This document shows, piece by piece, positions 7,437 to 15,083 of a stretch of 20,666 bases of DNA. The stretch spans positions 1 to 20,666 of the forward strand of contig JAPKCL010000022.1 in NCBI GenBank assembly GCA_028822955.1, given 5' to 3'. Both the position numbers and the translations under genes were made by a program. Below the pieces are notes generated by a model that was not told the DNA's origin, ran no database searches, and saw nothing but the letters and a program-made list of their open reading frames with translations. Position 1 is the stretch's first letter. Each line of letters begins with the position of its first letter. This DNA is from Candidatus Poseidoniaceae archaeon (GTDB taxonomy: Archaea > Thermoplasmatota > Poseidoniia > Poseidoniales > Poseidoniaceae).

Positions 7437-7442
7437 TATAAG
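7437..7442 (+). promoter_or_regulatory. Possible TATA element upstream of tRNA-Lys
   Basis: TATAAG lies about 42-47 nt before the mature tRNA 5' end, so transcription would begin near 7463-7467 with a leader of about 20 nt. No better TATA-like hexamer is evident between the divergent gene and the tRNA. Because rpoH starts only 48 nt after the tRNA, this could also feed the polymerase operon. Confidence 0.25.
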
Positions 7443-7483
7443 AACGGTTTCAAAGTCGGCCAAAAAGCCCAAGTTGCTATTTT

Positions 7484-7557
7484 GGGCCTGTAGCTCAGTC
7501 AGGTAGAGCGTCGGACTTTTAATCCGATGGTCGCGGGTTCGAACCCCGTCAGGCCCG
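7484..7557 (+). tRNA. tRNA-Lys (anticodon UUU)
   Basis: A full cloverleaf can be folded by eye. The acceptor stem is 7484-7490 with 7550-7556 (seven pairs). The D arm is 7493-7509 and the anticodon stem is 7511-7515 with 7523-7527. The loop CTTTTAA carries the anticodon TTT at 7518-7520. A 5-nt variable loop follows, then the T arm 7533-7549 with loop TTCGAAC. The discriminator is G (7557), as expected for lysine tRNA. CCA is not encoded (the next bases are CCT) and there is no intron. It lies 48 nt upstream of rpoH on the same strand. Confidence 0.97.
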
Positions 7558-7605
7558 CCTGACTGGGCTTCCGGCTCGAGAGCGGGGTTTGAACGGGGTC
7601 TGGAA

Positions 7606-8256
7606 ATGGTAGTAAAAAGCGCAACAAAGAAACGACTCATGGAGCTTGGAGTCTCCGAAGAGTTCGCACACAAATTAGCAACAGACCGAAACATGACCGA
7701 TATTAAGGCCATGTCATCCGATGAGGTCGCTTCGACCCTCGGTGTATCAAAGGATTCAGAACAATTCATCAGCACCATGTCGGTTATTGCCGAGCAAGGT
7801 TCTCGCCGACGTTCAAAGTCGAAGAGTAAGAAAATCACTATTCGTTCCAAGGCTATCGATGATTTCGATCGACCTGAAATCACCATGCGTTTCAATGCAC
7901 TGAACCATCATTTGGTTCCACACCAAGAATTGGTTGGCGCAGCAAACATTTCCGCTGAAGACCAATTCGCTATCGAAAGCGAAGAACTTGCTCCTTGGGA
8001 AATGGTTCATCCTGATGAAGAAACTGGTGAGCCAAGACTGGCAAAGGAATGGTTGCCAAAAATTCTCATCACAGACCCTGTCGTTCAGGTCATTAAGGAA
8101 ATGGCCGAGAATGCAGATAACGCACGACTCGCAGCCGACCCAGAACACAAACCACTCGCAGCAGGTTGGATTGCCGACCGAGTTGTGAAAGTAATCCGTC
8201 AGTCACCATCTGCGGGTAAGACAGTTGCCTATCGACTCATTGTAGAGGGGAACTAA
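7606..8256 (+). CDS. rpoH: RNA polymerase subunit H (Rpb5-like), with N-terminal HhH-like extension
   Basis: 216 residues; ordinary archaeal RpoH is only about 75-85. The C-terminal part is the Rpb5 fold: NALNHHLVPHQELV (97-110), LPKILITDPVV (150-160), then VVKVIRQSPSAGKTVAYRLIV (split over 193-213). RpoH/Rpb5 forms the jaw that contacts downstream DNA. It carries two insertions within this fold (about 127-147 and 163-190). The first ~65 residues, starting MVVKSATKKRLMELG, are a helical domain resembling the helix-hairpin-helix region of RadA N-termini and closely matching the N-terminus of RpoA'' in this operon. A basic Ser/Arg/Lys linker (68-77) joins the parts. The start is fixed by that match; the SD is weak. 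It is the first gene of the polymerase operon, as in other archaea. Confidence 0.93.
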   Translation: MVVKSATKKRLMELGVSEEFAHKLATDRNMTDIKAMSSDEVASTLGVSKDSEQFISTMSVIAEQGSRRRSKSKSKKITIRSKAIDDFDRPEITMRFNALNHHLVPHQELVGAANISAEDQFAIESEELAPWEMVHPDEETGEPRLAKEWLPKILITDPVVQVIKEMAENADNARLAADPEHKPLAAGWIADRVVKVIRQSPSAGKTVAYRLIVEGN

Positions 8257-8262
8257 GGAGGT
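8257..8262 (+). promoter_or_regulatory. Strong Shine-Dalgarno site of rpoB
   Basis: GGAGGT, immediately after the rpoH stop (TAA 8254-8256), lies 6 nt before the rpoB ATG at 8269. Similar sites precede rpoA1, rpoA2 and rpl30e, showing SD-led translation at the internal genes of the operon. Confidence 0.7.
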
Positions 8263-8268
8263 ATTAAT

Positions 8269-11200
8269 ATGCAAGAAATTATTCAATCATTTTTCAAAGA
8301 ACGTAGCCTCGTCAACCACCAACTCGCTTCCTATGACGACTGTATCCCGTCAGGCGACAACACCATTTCTCGTATGGAAAAAATCATCCGCAACATCCGT
8401 GTTGGAACCGATGAAGAAATCCACGATGATGAAGGCGGTTACATCAAACTCGACGTCGTCGACCACGACATCACCATCCGTTTGAAGAACATCAAACTCG
8501 GTGAACCAACCATTCGTGAAGCGAACGGTGCTGAGCACCCATCGACTCCTATGGAATGCCGACTGCGTAAGTTGACTTACATGTCTCCAGTCACCATTGA
8601 TTTCCAAATTTCCCGCAATGGAGTACCTTCTCCAGTCGAAACCGGCGTTCAAGTTGGCAGCATGCCAATTATGGTCCGTTCGACTCGTTGTAACCTTCAT
8701 GCAAAGCACATTGCTGGAGAACGCCAACTGTATCCAACCACCTCAACTGAAGATTCAGCATTGTGGGACGATTTGCTACGAAAGCGTGGCGAAGACCCTC
8801 TCGACCCTGGAGGCTACTTCATCATCAACGGAACAGAACGTGTCCTGATCTCTATGGAAGACCTTGCACCAAACCGTGTAACTGTTGAAATCAACAAGCG
8901 CTATGCAAAGCGAACTGAAGTTGCAAAGATTTTCTCACAAAAAGACGGAATGCGCAAACCATTGAATGTTGAAAAGCGCCGTGACGGTATGCTCATGGTC
9001 AAAATCAGCACCGCTGGAACAACTGCAATCCCAGTTGTTTTGTTAATGCGTGCTCTTGGTATTGAAAACGACCAAGAAGTATTCCAGACTGTTGCTGGTC
9101 CTACTGAGACCTTCAAGTATATCGTGGCAAATCTCAACGAAGTCAATGACAACGAAGAGTATGCTGTTCAATCGATGGTTGAAGCACATGAATGGTTGCA
9201 AAAGAAATTCGCAGCAGGTCAACAAAAGGAATACCGAGAACAACGTGTCAATCAATTGCTTGACCGTGAACTCCTTCCTCACTTGGGCGACCAACCTACC
9301 GACCGTAAGAAGAAGGCAATTTTCCTTGGCCGTATCGTTCGCCAAGTTCTCGAAATGGCTTTGACCAACCGTGAACCAAACGACAAGGACCACTATGCGA
9401 ACAAGCGTGTTCGTCTTGCTGGTGACCTCATCGAAGATCTGTTCCGTGTTTCATCCGGCCAACTTGCTCGTGACTTGAAATACCAACTTGAACGCCACCA
9501 CAACCGTAAGCGAGAGTTGAAAATCACCTCATGCCTACGTCCTGACGTTTTGACTTCAAAGATCATGCACGCATTGGCTACAGGAAACTGGGTCGGTGGA
9601 CGTTCTGGTGTCAGCCAATTGCTTGACCGAACAACCTACCTCGCATCTCTTTCGCACATGCGTCGTGTAACCTCACCATTGGTTCGAAGCCAACCTCACT
9701 TCGAAGCACGTGACCTGCACCCTACTCAATGGGGCCGCTTGTGTCCAAACGAGACACCTGAAGGTCAGAACTGTGGTCTTGTGAAGAACGCAGCTCAAAT
9801 GATTGATATTTCTGAACACATCAGTGAAGTCGAAGTTCGAGAACAACTCGATGAACTCGATGTCAACAGTGAACTTGAAGACTGGAGCTCCGGCGACCGA
9901 ATTCACGTTAACGGTGACATCTATGGTATTCACAAGAACGGTAAGAATTTGGTTCGCCACTTCAAATCCGCTCGCCGACGTGGAACTATCCCTGCTGAAG
10001 TCTCTATTCGTCACGATAAGGAGAACAAGGACATCTTCATCAACACTGACAAGGGGCGTATCTTGCGTCCTCTCGTTGTTCTTTACGACGGTGCTCCACG
10101 CTTGACCGGTCAACACCTCCAAGCACTCCGTGATGGGGAAATGACGTTCAAGAACTTGGTCAACGACGGTGTCGTTGAATGGGTAGATGCTGAAGAAGAA
10201 GAAGACCTTCTCATTGCTGCCCGTCCATTCGTTCTCCCAGAAACCATTCCATCTGGTCCATTCGAAGGACGCCCACTTACCAACGAAAACGTTGAATGGG
10301 TCAACCTCGGAGAACCTGGTGCAACCGAAGCACTATTGCGTGCAAAGGTTCGTATGCCAAATGGTGCTTGGGAATCCGCTGAAGTTTCAGTCCCATTGTT
10401 GTATGATGAAGAATACACACACTGTGAAATCGATCCTCAACTCGTGTTGGGTGTTTGTGCTTCTTTGATTCCTTATCCAGAACACAACTCAACTCCTCGT
10501 GTTACTGGTGGTACTGCAATGGTCAAGCAATCATTGGGTCTTCCAAGTTCGAACTACCGAATGCGTCCCGATACACGTGCTCACATTTTGCACTACACGC
10601 AGACTTCGATTACTCGAACAGCCGCTATGGAATCTACTCACTTCGATGAGCGACCTGGTGGTCAAAACTTCATCGTTGCAATTATGTCTCTTCACGGATA
10701 CAACATGCAAGACGCTGTAATCATTAACAAAGGTTCAATCGACCGTGCACTTGGTCGTTCTACCTTTAACAGAACCTACAACGCAGAACGTCGTCGGTTC
10801 CCAGGTGGTCAAGTCGAAGAAATCGAAAAGCCAGGCAGTTCTCTACAAGAAGTCAAGGGTCTCAAACCAGAAGAGGCTTACCGACACTTGGAAGCAGACG
10901 GTCTACCGTTGCCTGAGATGTATCTCGAAGGTGGGGATGTACTTGTTGGTAAAACAAGTCCTCCTCGATTCCTCGAAGAATCCGCAGGTGGGGCTTTCCT
11001 CCTCGCTCAAGAACGTCGTGAATCTTCAATGCTTGTTCGCCACGGCGAAAAGGGCTATATCGACAACGTCTATGTTACCGAATCACTCGACTCCGGTCGC
11101 TTGGTACGTGTAATGGTTCGAAGCCACAAAATCCCTGAAGTTGGGGACAAGTTCGCTTCACGACACGGACAAAAGGGTGTCATTGGACGCCTTGTTGAAC

Positions 11201-11880
11201 CTGAAGACATGCCATTCACATCCGATGGTATCGTACCAGACTTGGTCATTAACCCGCACGCTATTCCTTCTCGAATGACTGTGGCCCACGTTCTCGAAAT
11301 GATCGGTGGAAAGGTTGGAGCTATGGAAGGACGTCGTATTGATGCGACTGCATTCCGTGGTGAAAAGGAAAGCAGCCTTCGTGATGGACTTGTTCGTAAT
11401 GGACTTGCACACACTGGCCGTGAGACCATGATTAACGGTGAAACTGGAGAAGTTTATCCAGCAGACATCTTCATTGGTTGCATTTACTACCAACGATTGC
11501 ACCACTTGGTGTCTTCCAAGATACACGCTCGTTCTCGAGGTCGTGTCCAAATTCTAACCCGTCAACCTACCGAAGGTCGAGCCCGCCAAGGTGGTCTCCG
11601 ATTCGGTGAGATGGAACGTGACTGTTTGATTGCCCACGGAGCTTCCATGGTCATCAAAGATCGCTTGCTCGATGAGTCCGATGGTATCGACATGTATGTC
11701 TGTGCTCAATCTGGTCACATTGCTTGGTACGATCCGAAACGTCGCACCTATGTCAGCCCAATCCATGGTGATGGTGCTGAAGTCTACAAAGTACAAACTT
11801 CTTATGCATTCAAGCTGCTCTTAGACGAAATGAAGAGTTTAGGTGTGGCCATGCGTCTTGAACTGGAGGACCGAAGATGA
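8269..11880 (+). CDS. rpoB: RNA polymerase subunit B (Rpb2/beta homologue), unsplit
   Basis: 1203 residues, the second-largest subunit as one chain (many methanogens and haloarchaea split it into B'' and B'). Lobe, protrusion and fork regions are present, including HPTQWGRLCPNETPEGQNCG in the fork region. The hybrid-binding part has GGQNFIVAIMSLHGYNMQDA and GDKFASRHGQKGVIG (about 959-973). It ends with the anchor and clamp segment up to LELEDRR. The subunit forms one side of the active cleft and contributes lysines that hold RNA and nucleotide. Oddity: the C-terminal zinc ribbon is degenerate. The expected CxxC...CxxC reads CAQS (C1145, S1148) and SPIH (S1163, H1166). Its stop overlaps the rpoA1 start as ATGA. 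Confidence 0.98.
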   Translation: MQEIIQSFFKERSLVNHQLASYDDCIPSGDNTISRMEKIIRNIRVGTDEEIHDDEGGYIKLDVVDHDITIRLKNIKLGEPTIREANGAEHPSTPMECRLRKLTYMSPVTIDFQISRNGVPSPVETGVQVGSMPIMVRSTRCNLHAKHIAGERQLYPTTSTEDSALWDDLLRKRGEDPLDPGGYFIINGTERVLISMEDLAPNRVTVEINKRYAKRTEVAKIFSQKDGMRKPLNVEKRRDGMLMVKISTAGTTAIPVVLLMRALGIENDQEVFQTVAGPTETFKYIVANLNEVNDNEEYAVQSMVEAHEWLQKKFAAGQQKEYREQRVNQLLDRELLPHLGDQPTDRKKKAIFLGRIVRQVLEMALTNREPNDKDHYANKRVRLAGDLIEDLFRVSSGQLARDLKYQLERHHNRKRELKITSCLRPDVLTSKIMHALATGNWVGGRSGVSQLLDRTTYLASLSHMRRVTSPLVRSQPHFEARDLHPTQWGRLCPNETPEGQNCGLVKNAAQMIDISEHISEVEVREQLDELDVNSELEDWSSGDRIHVNGDIYGIHKNGKNLVRHFKSARRRGTIPAEVSIRHDKENKDIFINTDKGRILRPLVVLYDGAPRLTGQHLQALRDGEMTFKNLVNDGVVEWVDAEEEEDLLIAARPFVLPETIPSGPFEGRPLTNENVEWVNLGEPGATEALLRAKVRMPNGAWESAEVSVPLLYDEEYTHCEIDPQLVLGVCASLIPYPEHNSTPRVTGGTAMVKQSLGLPSSNYRMRPDTRAHILHYTQTSITRTAAMESTHFDERPGGQNFIVAIMSLHGYNMQDAVIINKGSIDRALGRSTFNRTYNAERRRFPGGQVEEIEKPGSSLQEVKGLKPEEAYRHLEADGLPLPEMYLEGGDVLVGKTSPPRFLEESAGGAFLLAQERRESSMLVRHGEKGYIDNVYVTESLDSGRLVRVMVRSHKIPEVGDKFASRHGQKGVIGRLVEPEDMPFTSDGIVPDLVINPHAIPSRMTVAHVLEMIGGKVGAMEGRRIDATAFRGEKESSLRDGLVRNGLAHTGRETMINGETGEVYPADIFIGCIYYQRLHHLVSSKIHARSRGRVQILTRQPTEGRARQGGLRFGEMERDCLIAHGASMVIKDRLLDESDGIDMYVCAQSGHIAWYDPKRRTYVSPIHGDGAEVYKVQTSYAFKLLLDEMKSLGVAMRLELEDRR
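11865..11870 (+). promoter_or_regulatory. Shine-Dalgarno site of rpoA1
   Basis: GGAGGA inside the last codons of rpoB lies 6 nt before the rpoA1 ATG at 11877. With the ATGA overlap it indicates translational coupling. Confidence 0.6.
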
Positions 11881-14800
11881 GCCAAACAAATACAATGATT
11901 CCAAAGCGTATCGCTCAGATCCGCTTTGGCCTGATGGAACCAAAAGAAATCCGACAAATGTCTGCCGTTGAAGTGAAGACTGCAGACACCTACAAGGACG
12001 ATGGACACGCATACCGCCAAGGTTTGATGGACCCGCACATGGGTGTTATCGAACCTGGATTGGTTTGTCCAACTGACAACTGTAAGTATGACGAGTCCCC
12101 TGGTCACTTCGGCCATATTGCTCTTGAACTTCCAGTTATCCACATTGGTTTCGTAATGCTTATCAAGACTGCTTTGAAGGCAACTTGTTCGAAGTGCAGC
12201 CACATTTTGTTGCACGATACCAAAAACACTCACCCTTCAAACCCGGAATTGAGCGAGCAAGACTACTACCGTGCTCGTATCCGTGATATCATCACCAAGC
12301 ACGGTGTTGGTTCAACTGAATTTTCCAAGATTATCAAGGAAGTTGAAAAGGTCACTACTGGAACTCGTCGTGGACAATGTATGCACTGCCAAGAAATGCA
12401 GGGTAAGATTATGCTCGACAAGCCAACGACCTTCAAGGAAAAGCTCGAATCGCAAGGTGCGGGTAAAGCAGAAGTTGAACGTAAGCTCAACCCTCGAGAT
12501 GTTCGTGAATGGCTCAGTGCCATCCCTTCAGAACACTTGATTTTCATGGGTATGGACAAGAAAAACCGACCAGAATGGGTTGTACTCAAGGTTCTGCCTG
12601 TACCTCCTATTACTGTTCGACCTTCGATTACTCTTGACAGTGGAGACCGCTCAGAAGACGATTTGACTCACAAATTGGTCGACGTTCTCCGAATCAACCA
12701 ACGTCTTCGTGAAAACAGAGACACTGGTGCTCCTCAATTGATTGTGGAAGACCTTTGGGAATTGTTGCAATACCACATTACAACCTACTTCGATAACCAA
12801 ACCTCAGGTATCCCACCTGCCCGCCACCGATCCGGTCGTACACTCAAAACCTTGACTCAACGACTCAAGGGTAAGGAAGGCCGTTTCCGTAGTAACTTAT
12901 CCGGAAAGCGTGTCAACTTTTGTGCCCGTTCAGTGATTTCACCTGACCCTTACTTGGGTGTCAATGAAGTCGGTGTCCCGAAGAAGATTGCAAAGGAACT
13001 TACTGTTCCAATCCGTGTTACATCCCGTAACCGTGAGCAAATGCGTCAAATGATTCTACGTGGTCCTGATGTTCACCCTGGTGTGAACTACATTATTCGT
13101 GGTGACAACCGTCGTGTTCGAATTAACGAACGCAGCCGTTTGATTAACGCTGGATTCCGCTGTCACAACCCTGAGTGTAACGAAGATACCACACTCCGAC
13201 CTGACATGCACCAATGCCTACCTGCTCCAAACTTTTTGCCAGGTCTTGTCATTAAGCCAGAAATCTTTGTCAACCCTGTTGATGGTACCCAAGAAACCAC
13301 CTACGTCGTTGATGACGAAGCGACCCTTGCAAACCTCCGTGGTGAAGAACTGGGAACTTCAGAGAAACTTCCGGAAGACGACCCACGAGCAAAACTCCAC
13401 TACCGTTGGATGCATGAATTGTCTCAAGCCGACAAAGTCGACCAAGACCCTCATCCTGAACATTTGAGCGTCAGCTGCCCACACTGTGGAAGTCCTTCAG
13501 ATGAATGGGGAGACCGCACACGGGTTGAAGACCGACTTTCAACCATTGACCGAAATGGTAATCCAAAGCCAGGTCTCCTTGTTGAGCGACACTTGATCTA
13601 TGGCGACGTTGCTATCTTCAACCGACAACCTTCGCTTCACCGCATGTCCATGATGGTGCACGAAGTTCGTGTCATGGAAGGTAAAACGTTCCGATTTAAC
13701 CTTGCAGTTTGTACCCCGTACAACGCTGACTTTGACGGCGACGAAATGAACCTTCACGTGATTCAGTCTGAAGAAGCACGTGCTGAGGCTAAGATTTTGA
13801 TGCGTGTTCAAGAACACATCCTCACCCCTCGTTACGGTGGTGCAGTTATTGGCGGTATCCACGACCACATTTCGGGAGCATACTTGCTCTCTCGTCCTGG
13901 AACCCTCATCAACCGACGTCACGGGCTTGAAATGCTTGGAAACATCGGATGGATTGGAGATGTACCTGAAATTGTCTTGGACGAAAAAGGAAAAGAATGC
14001 TTCCGTGGCCAAGATATCATCTCTCTGATTATCCCAGATAACATCCACCTGCGATTCCGAAGCCGTTCCAATGACGATGTCGTTGTCAAGAACGGTCGAG
14101 TCGAAGGTACACTCGACAAGCGAGCCATTGGTGCAGAAGATGGACGTCTTCTCGATGCTATTGTTCAGACCAACGGTCCTGAACTCGGTGCCAAATTCCT
14201 TGACGACTTTACACGCCTCACCATTGCTGCGTGCACATCTCTTGGATTTACGACTGGTATTGACGACGAAGATCTCAGCGCTGAAGCATTACAATCTATT
14301 CGAGATGCAAACTCAGAGGCTGGAGTACTTGTCCAAGCTGCTCTTGACAAGTTCGGAAAGGAAGGCAAAGGATACGAAACACGACCTGGTCGAACACCTC
14401 GTGAAACTCTTGAAGAAGATATCATGGTTATTCTCGATGAAGGAAAGCAACAAGCTGGTGACGTAGCAAAGAATGAACTGGCTCAGTCCGGTTCTACTAA
14501 CGCTGCAGTTAACATGGCTATTTCTGGTGCTCGTGGTTCCATGGATAACCTGAACATGATGGCTGGTTCGATTGGACAAGCAAAGGTTCGTGGAAAGCGA
14601 CTTGAGCGTGGATACAATGAACGTGTTCTTCCTCACTTCCGCCGTGGCGGTCGTGCAGCTGCAGACCGTGGTTTCATCGCAAGTTCATTCAAGCGTGGTC
14701 TTGAGCCTACGGAGTTCTTTATGCTCTCCATCTCCGGCCGTGAATCTCTGGTCGATACAGCGGTTCGTACTGCAAAGTCTGGATACATGCAACGCCGATT

Positions 14801-15083
14801 GATTAACGCAATGGATGATTTGAAGGTCTATAACGACTCAATGTTATCCGTTCGAAACACTGCAAACCGTATCATTCAATTCAGTTACGGTGAAGATGGA
14901 ATTGACCCTTCACGTGGTGTGCACGGTTCTCCGTTCAACATCGATGTTATCGTCGACGAAGCCCTCGGAACTGAAGGTGCTACTATTGACGTAAGAGAGT
15001 CAAAAGAACGTGATGAAAAGGAAGAAGACTTTGGTGGCTGGGAACATGATGAACCCGAAACTCCTGAAGGAGGTGAGGCTTGA
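11877..15083 (+). CDS. rpoA1: RNA polymerase subunit A' (RpoA1)
   Basis: 1068 residues; typical archaeal A' is about 880-900. It includes the clamp core, RSNLSGKRVNFCARSVISPD (338-357), the RQPSLHRMSMM stretch (583-593) and the catalytic loop YNADFDGDEMN (615-625), whose D618, D620 and D622 hold the active-site magnesium. The funnel and bridge regions follow. The clamp zinc site CSKC (104-107) with CMHC (168-171) is intact. The preceding site is altered: CPTDNCKYDESPGHFGH (64-80) has Ser where CPGH is usual. Between GDNRRVRINERS (409-420) and GLLVERHL (566-573) there is an extra segment of about 130 residues with CHNPEC (429-434), C447 and CPHC (534-537). The C-terminus has an additional acidic tail. 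It is translationally coupled to rpoB and rpoA2. Confidence 0.98.
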   Translation: MSQTNTMIPKRIAQIRFGLMEPKEIRQMSAVEVKTADTYKDDGHAYRQGLMDPHMGVIEPGLVCPTDNCKYDESPGHFGHIALELPVIHIGFVMLIKTALKATCSKCSHILLHDTKNTHPSNPELSEQDYYRARIRDIITKHGVGSTEFSKIIKEVEKVTTGTRRGQCMHCQEMQGKIMLDKPTTFKEKLESQGAGKAEVERKLNPRDVREWLSAIPSEHLIFMGMDKKNRPEWVVLKVLPVPPITVRPSITLDSGDRSEDDLTHKLVDVLRINQRLRENRDTGAPQLIVEDLWELLQYHITTYFDNQTSGIPPARHRSGRTLKTLTQRLKGKEGRFRSNLSGKRVNFCARSVISPDPYLGVNEVGVPKKIAKELTVPIRVTSRNREQMRQMILRGPDVHPGVNYIIRGDNRRVRINERSRLINAGFRCHNPECNEDTTLRPDMHQCLPAPNFLPGLVIKPEIFVNPVDGTQETTYVVDDEATLANLRGEELGTSEKLPEDDPRAKLHYRWMHELSQADKVDQDPHPEHLSVSCPHCGSPSDEWGDRTRVEDRLSTIDRNGNPKPGLLVERHLIYGDVAIFNRQPSLHRMSMMVHEVRVMEGKTFRFNLAVCTPYNADFDGDEMNLHVIQSEEARAEAKILMRVQEHILTPRYGGAVIGGIHDHISGAYLLSRPGTLINRRHGLEMLGNIGWIGDVPEIVLDEKGKECFRGQDIISLIIPDNIHLRFRSRSNDDVVVKNGRVEGTLDKRAIGAEDGRLLDAIVQTNGPELGAKFLDDFTRLTIAACTSLGFTTGIDDEDLSAEALQSIRDANSEAGVLVQAALDKFGKEGKGYETRPGRTPRETLEEDIMVILDEGKQQAGDVAKNELAQSGSTNAAVNMAISGARGSMDNLNMMAGSIGQAKVRGKRLERGYNERVLPHFRRGGRAAADRGFIASSFKRGLEPTEFFMLSISGRESLVDTAVRTAKSGYMQRRLINAMDDLKVYNDSMLSVRNTANRIIQFSYGEDGIDPSRGVHGSPFNIDVIVDEALGTEGATIDVRESKERDEKEEDFGGWEHDEPETPEGGEA
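13146..13556 (+). other. Lineage-specific Cys-containing insertion within rpoA1
   Basis: This part of rpoA1 encodes about residues 424-560. In ordinary archaeal A' the two flanking motifs are separated by only about 20-25 residues. The insert carries CHNPEC, a further Cys, and CPHC, a pattern compatible with one zinc site formed by two separated Cys pairs. The boundaries are approximate because they come from remembered family alignment. Confidence 0.6.
15069..15076 (+). promoter_or_regulatory. Shine-Dalgarno site deciding the rpoA2 start
   Basis: GGAGGTGA lies 6 nt before the ATG at 15083. It selects that codon over the in-frame TTG at 15080, and makes the protein begin with the same MVVKSATKK as RpoH. 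Confidence 0.65.

Noticed and set aside
7548..7563. GTCAGGC/GCCTGAC inverted repeat as a terminator after tRNA-Lys
   Set aside because: Half of it is the tRNA acceptor and T-stem strand itself, and no T-run follows, so it is not a credible terminator.
9673..10122. Long reading frame antisense to rpoB, with others antisense to rpoA1 and rpoA2
   Set aside because: They mirror the codon bias of highly conserved sense genes, lack their own SD, and encode low-complexity protein without recognisable domains.
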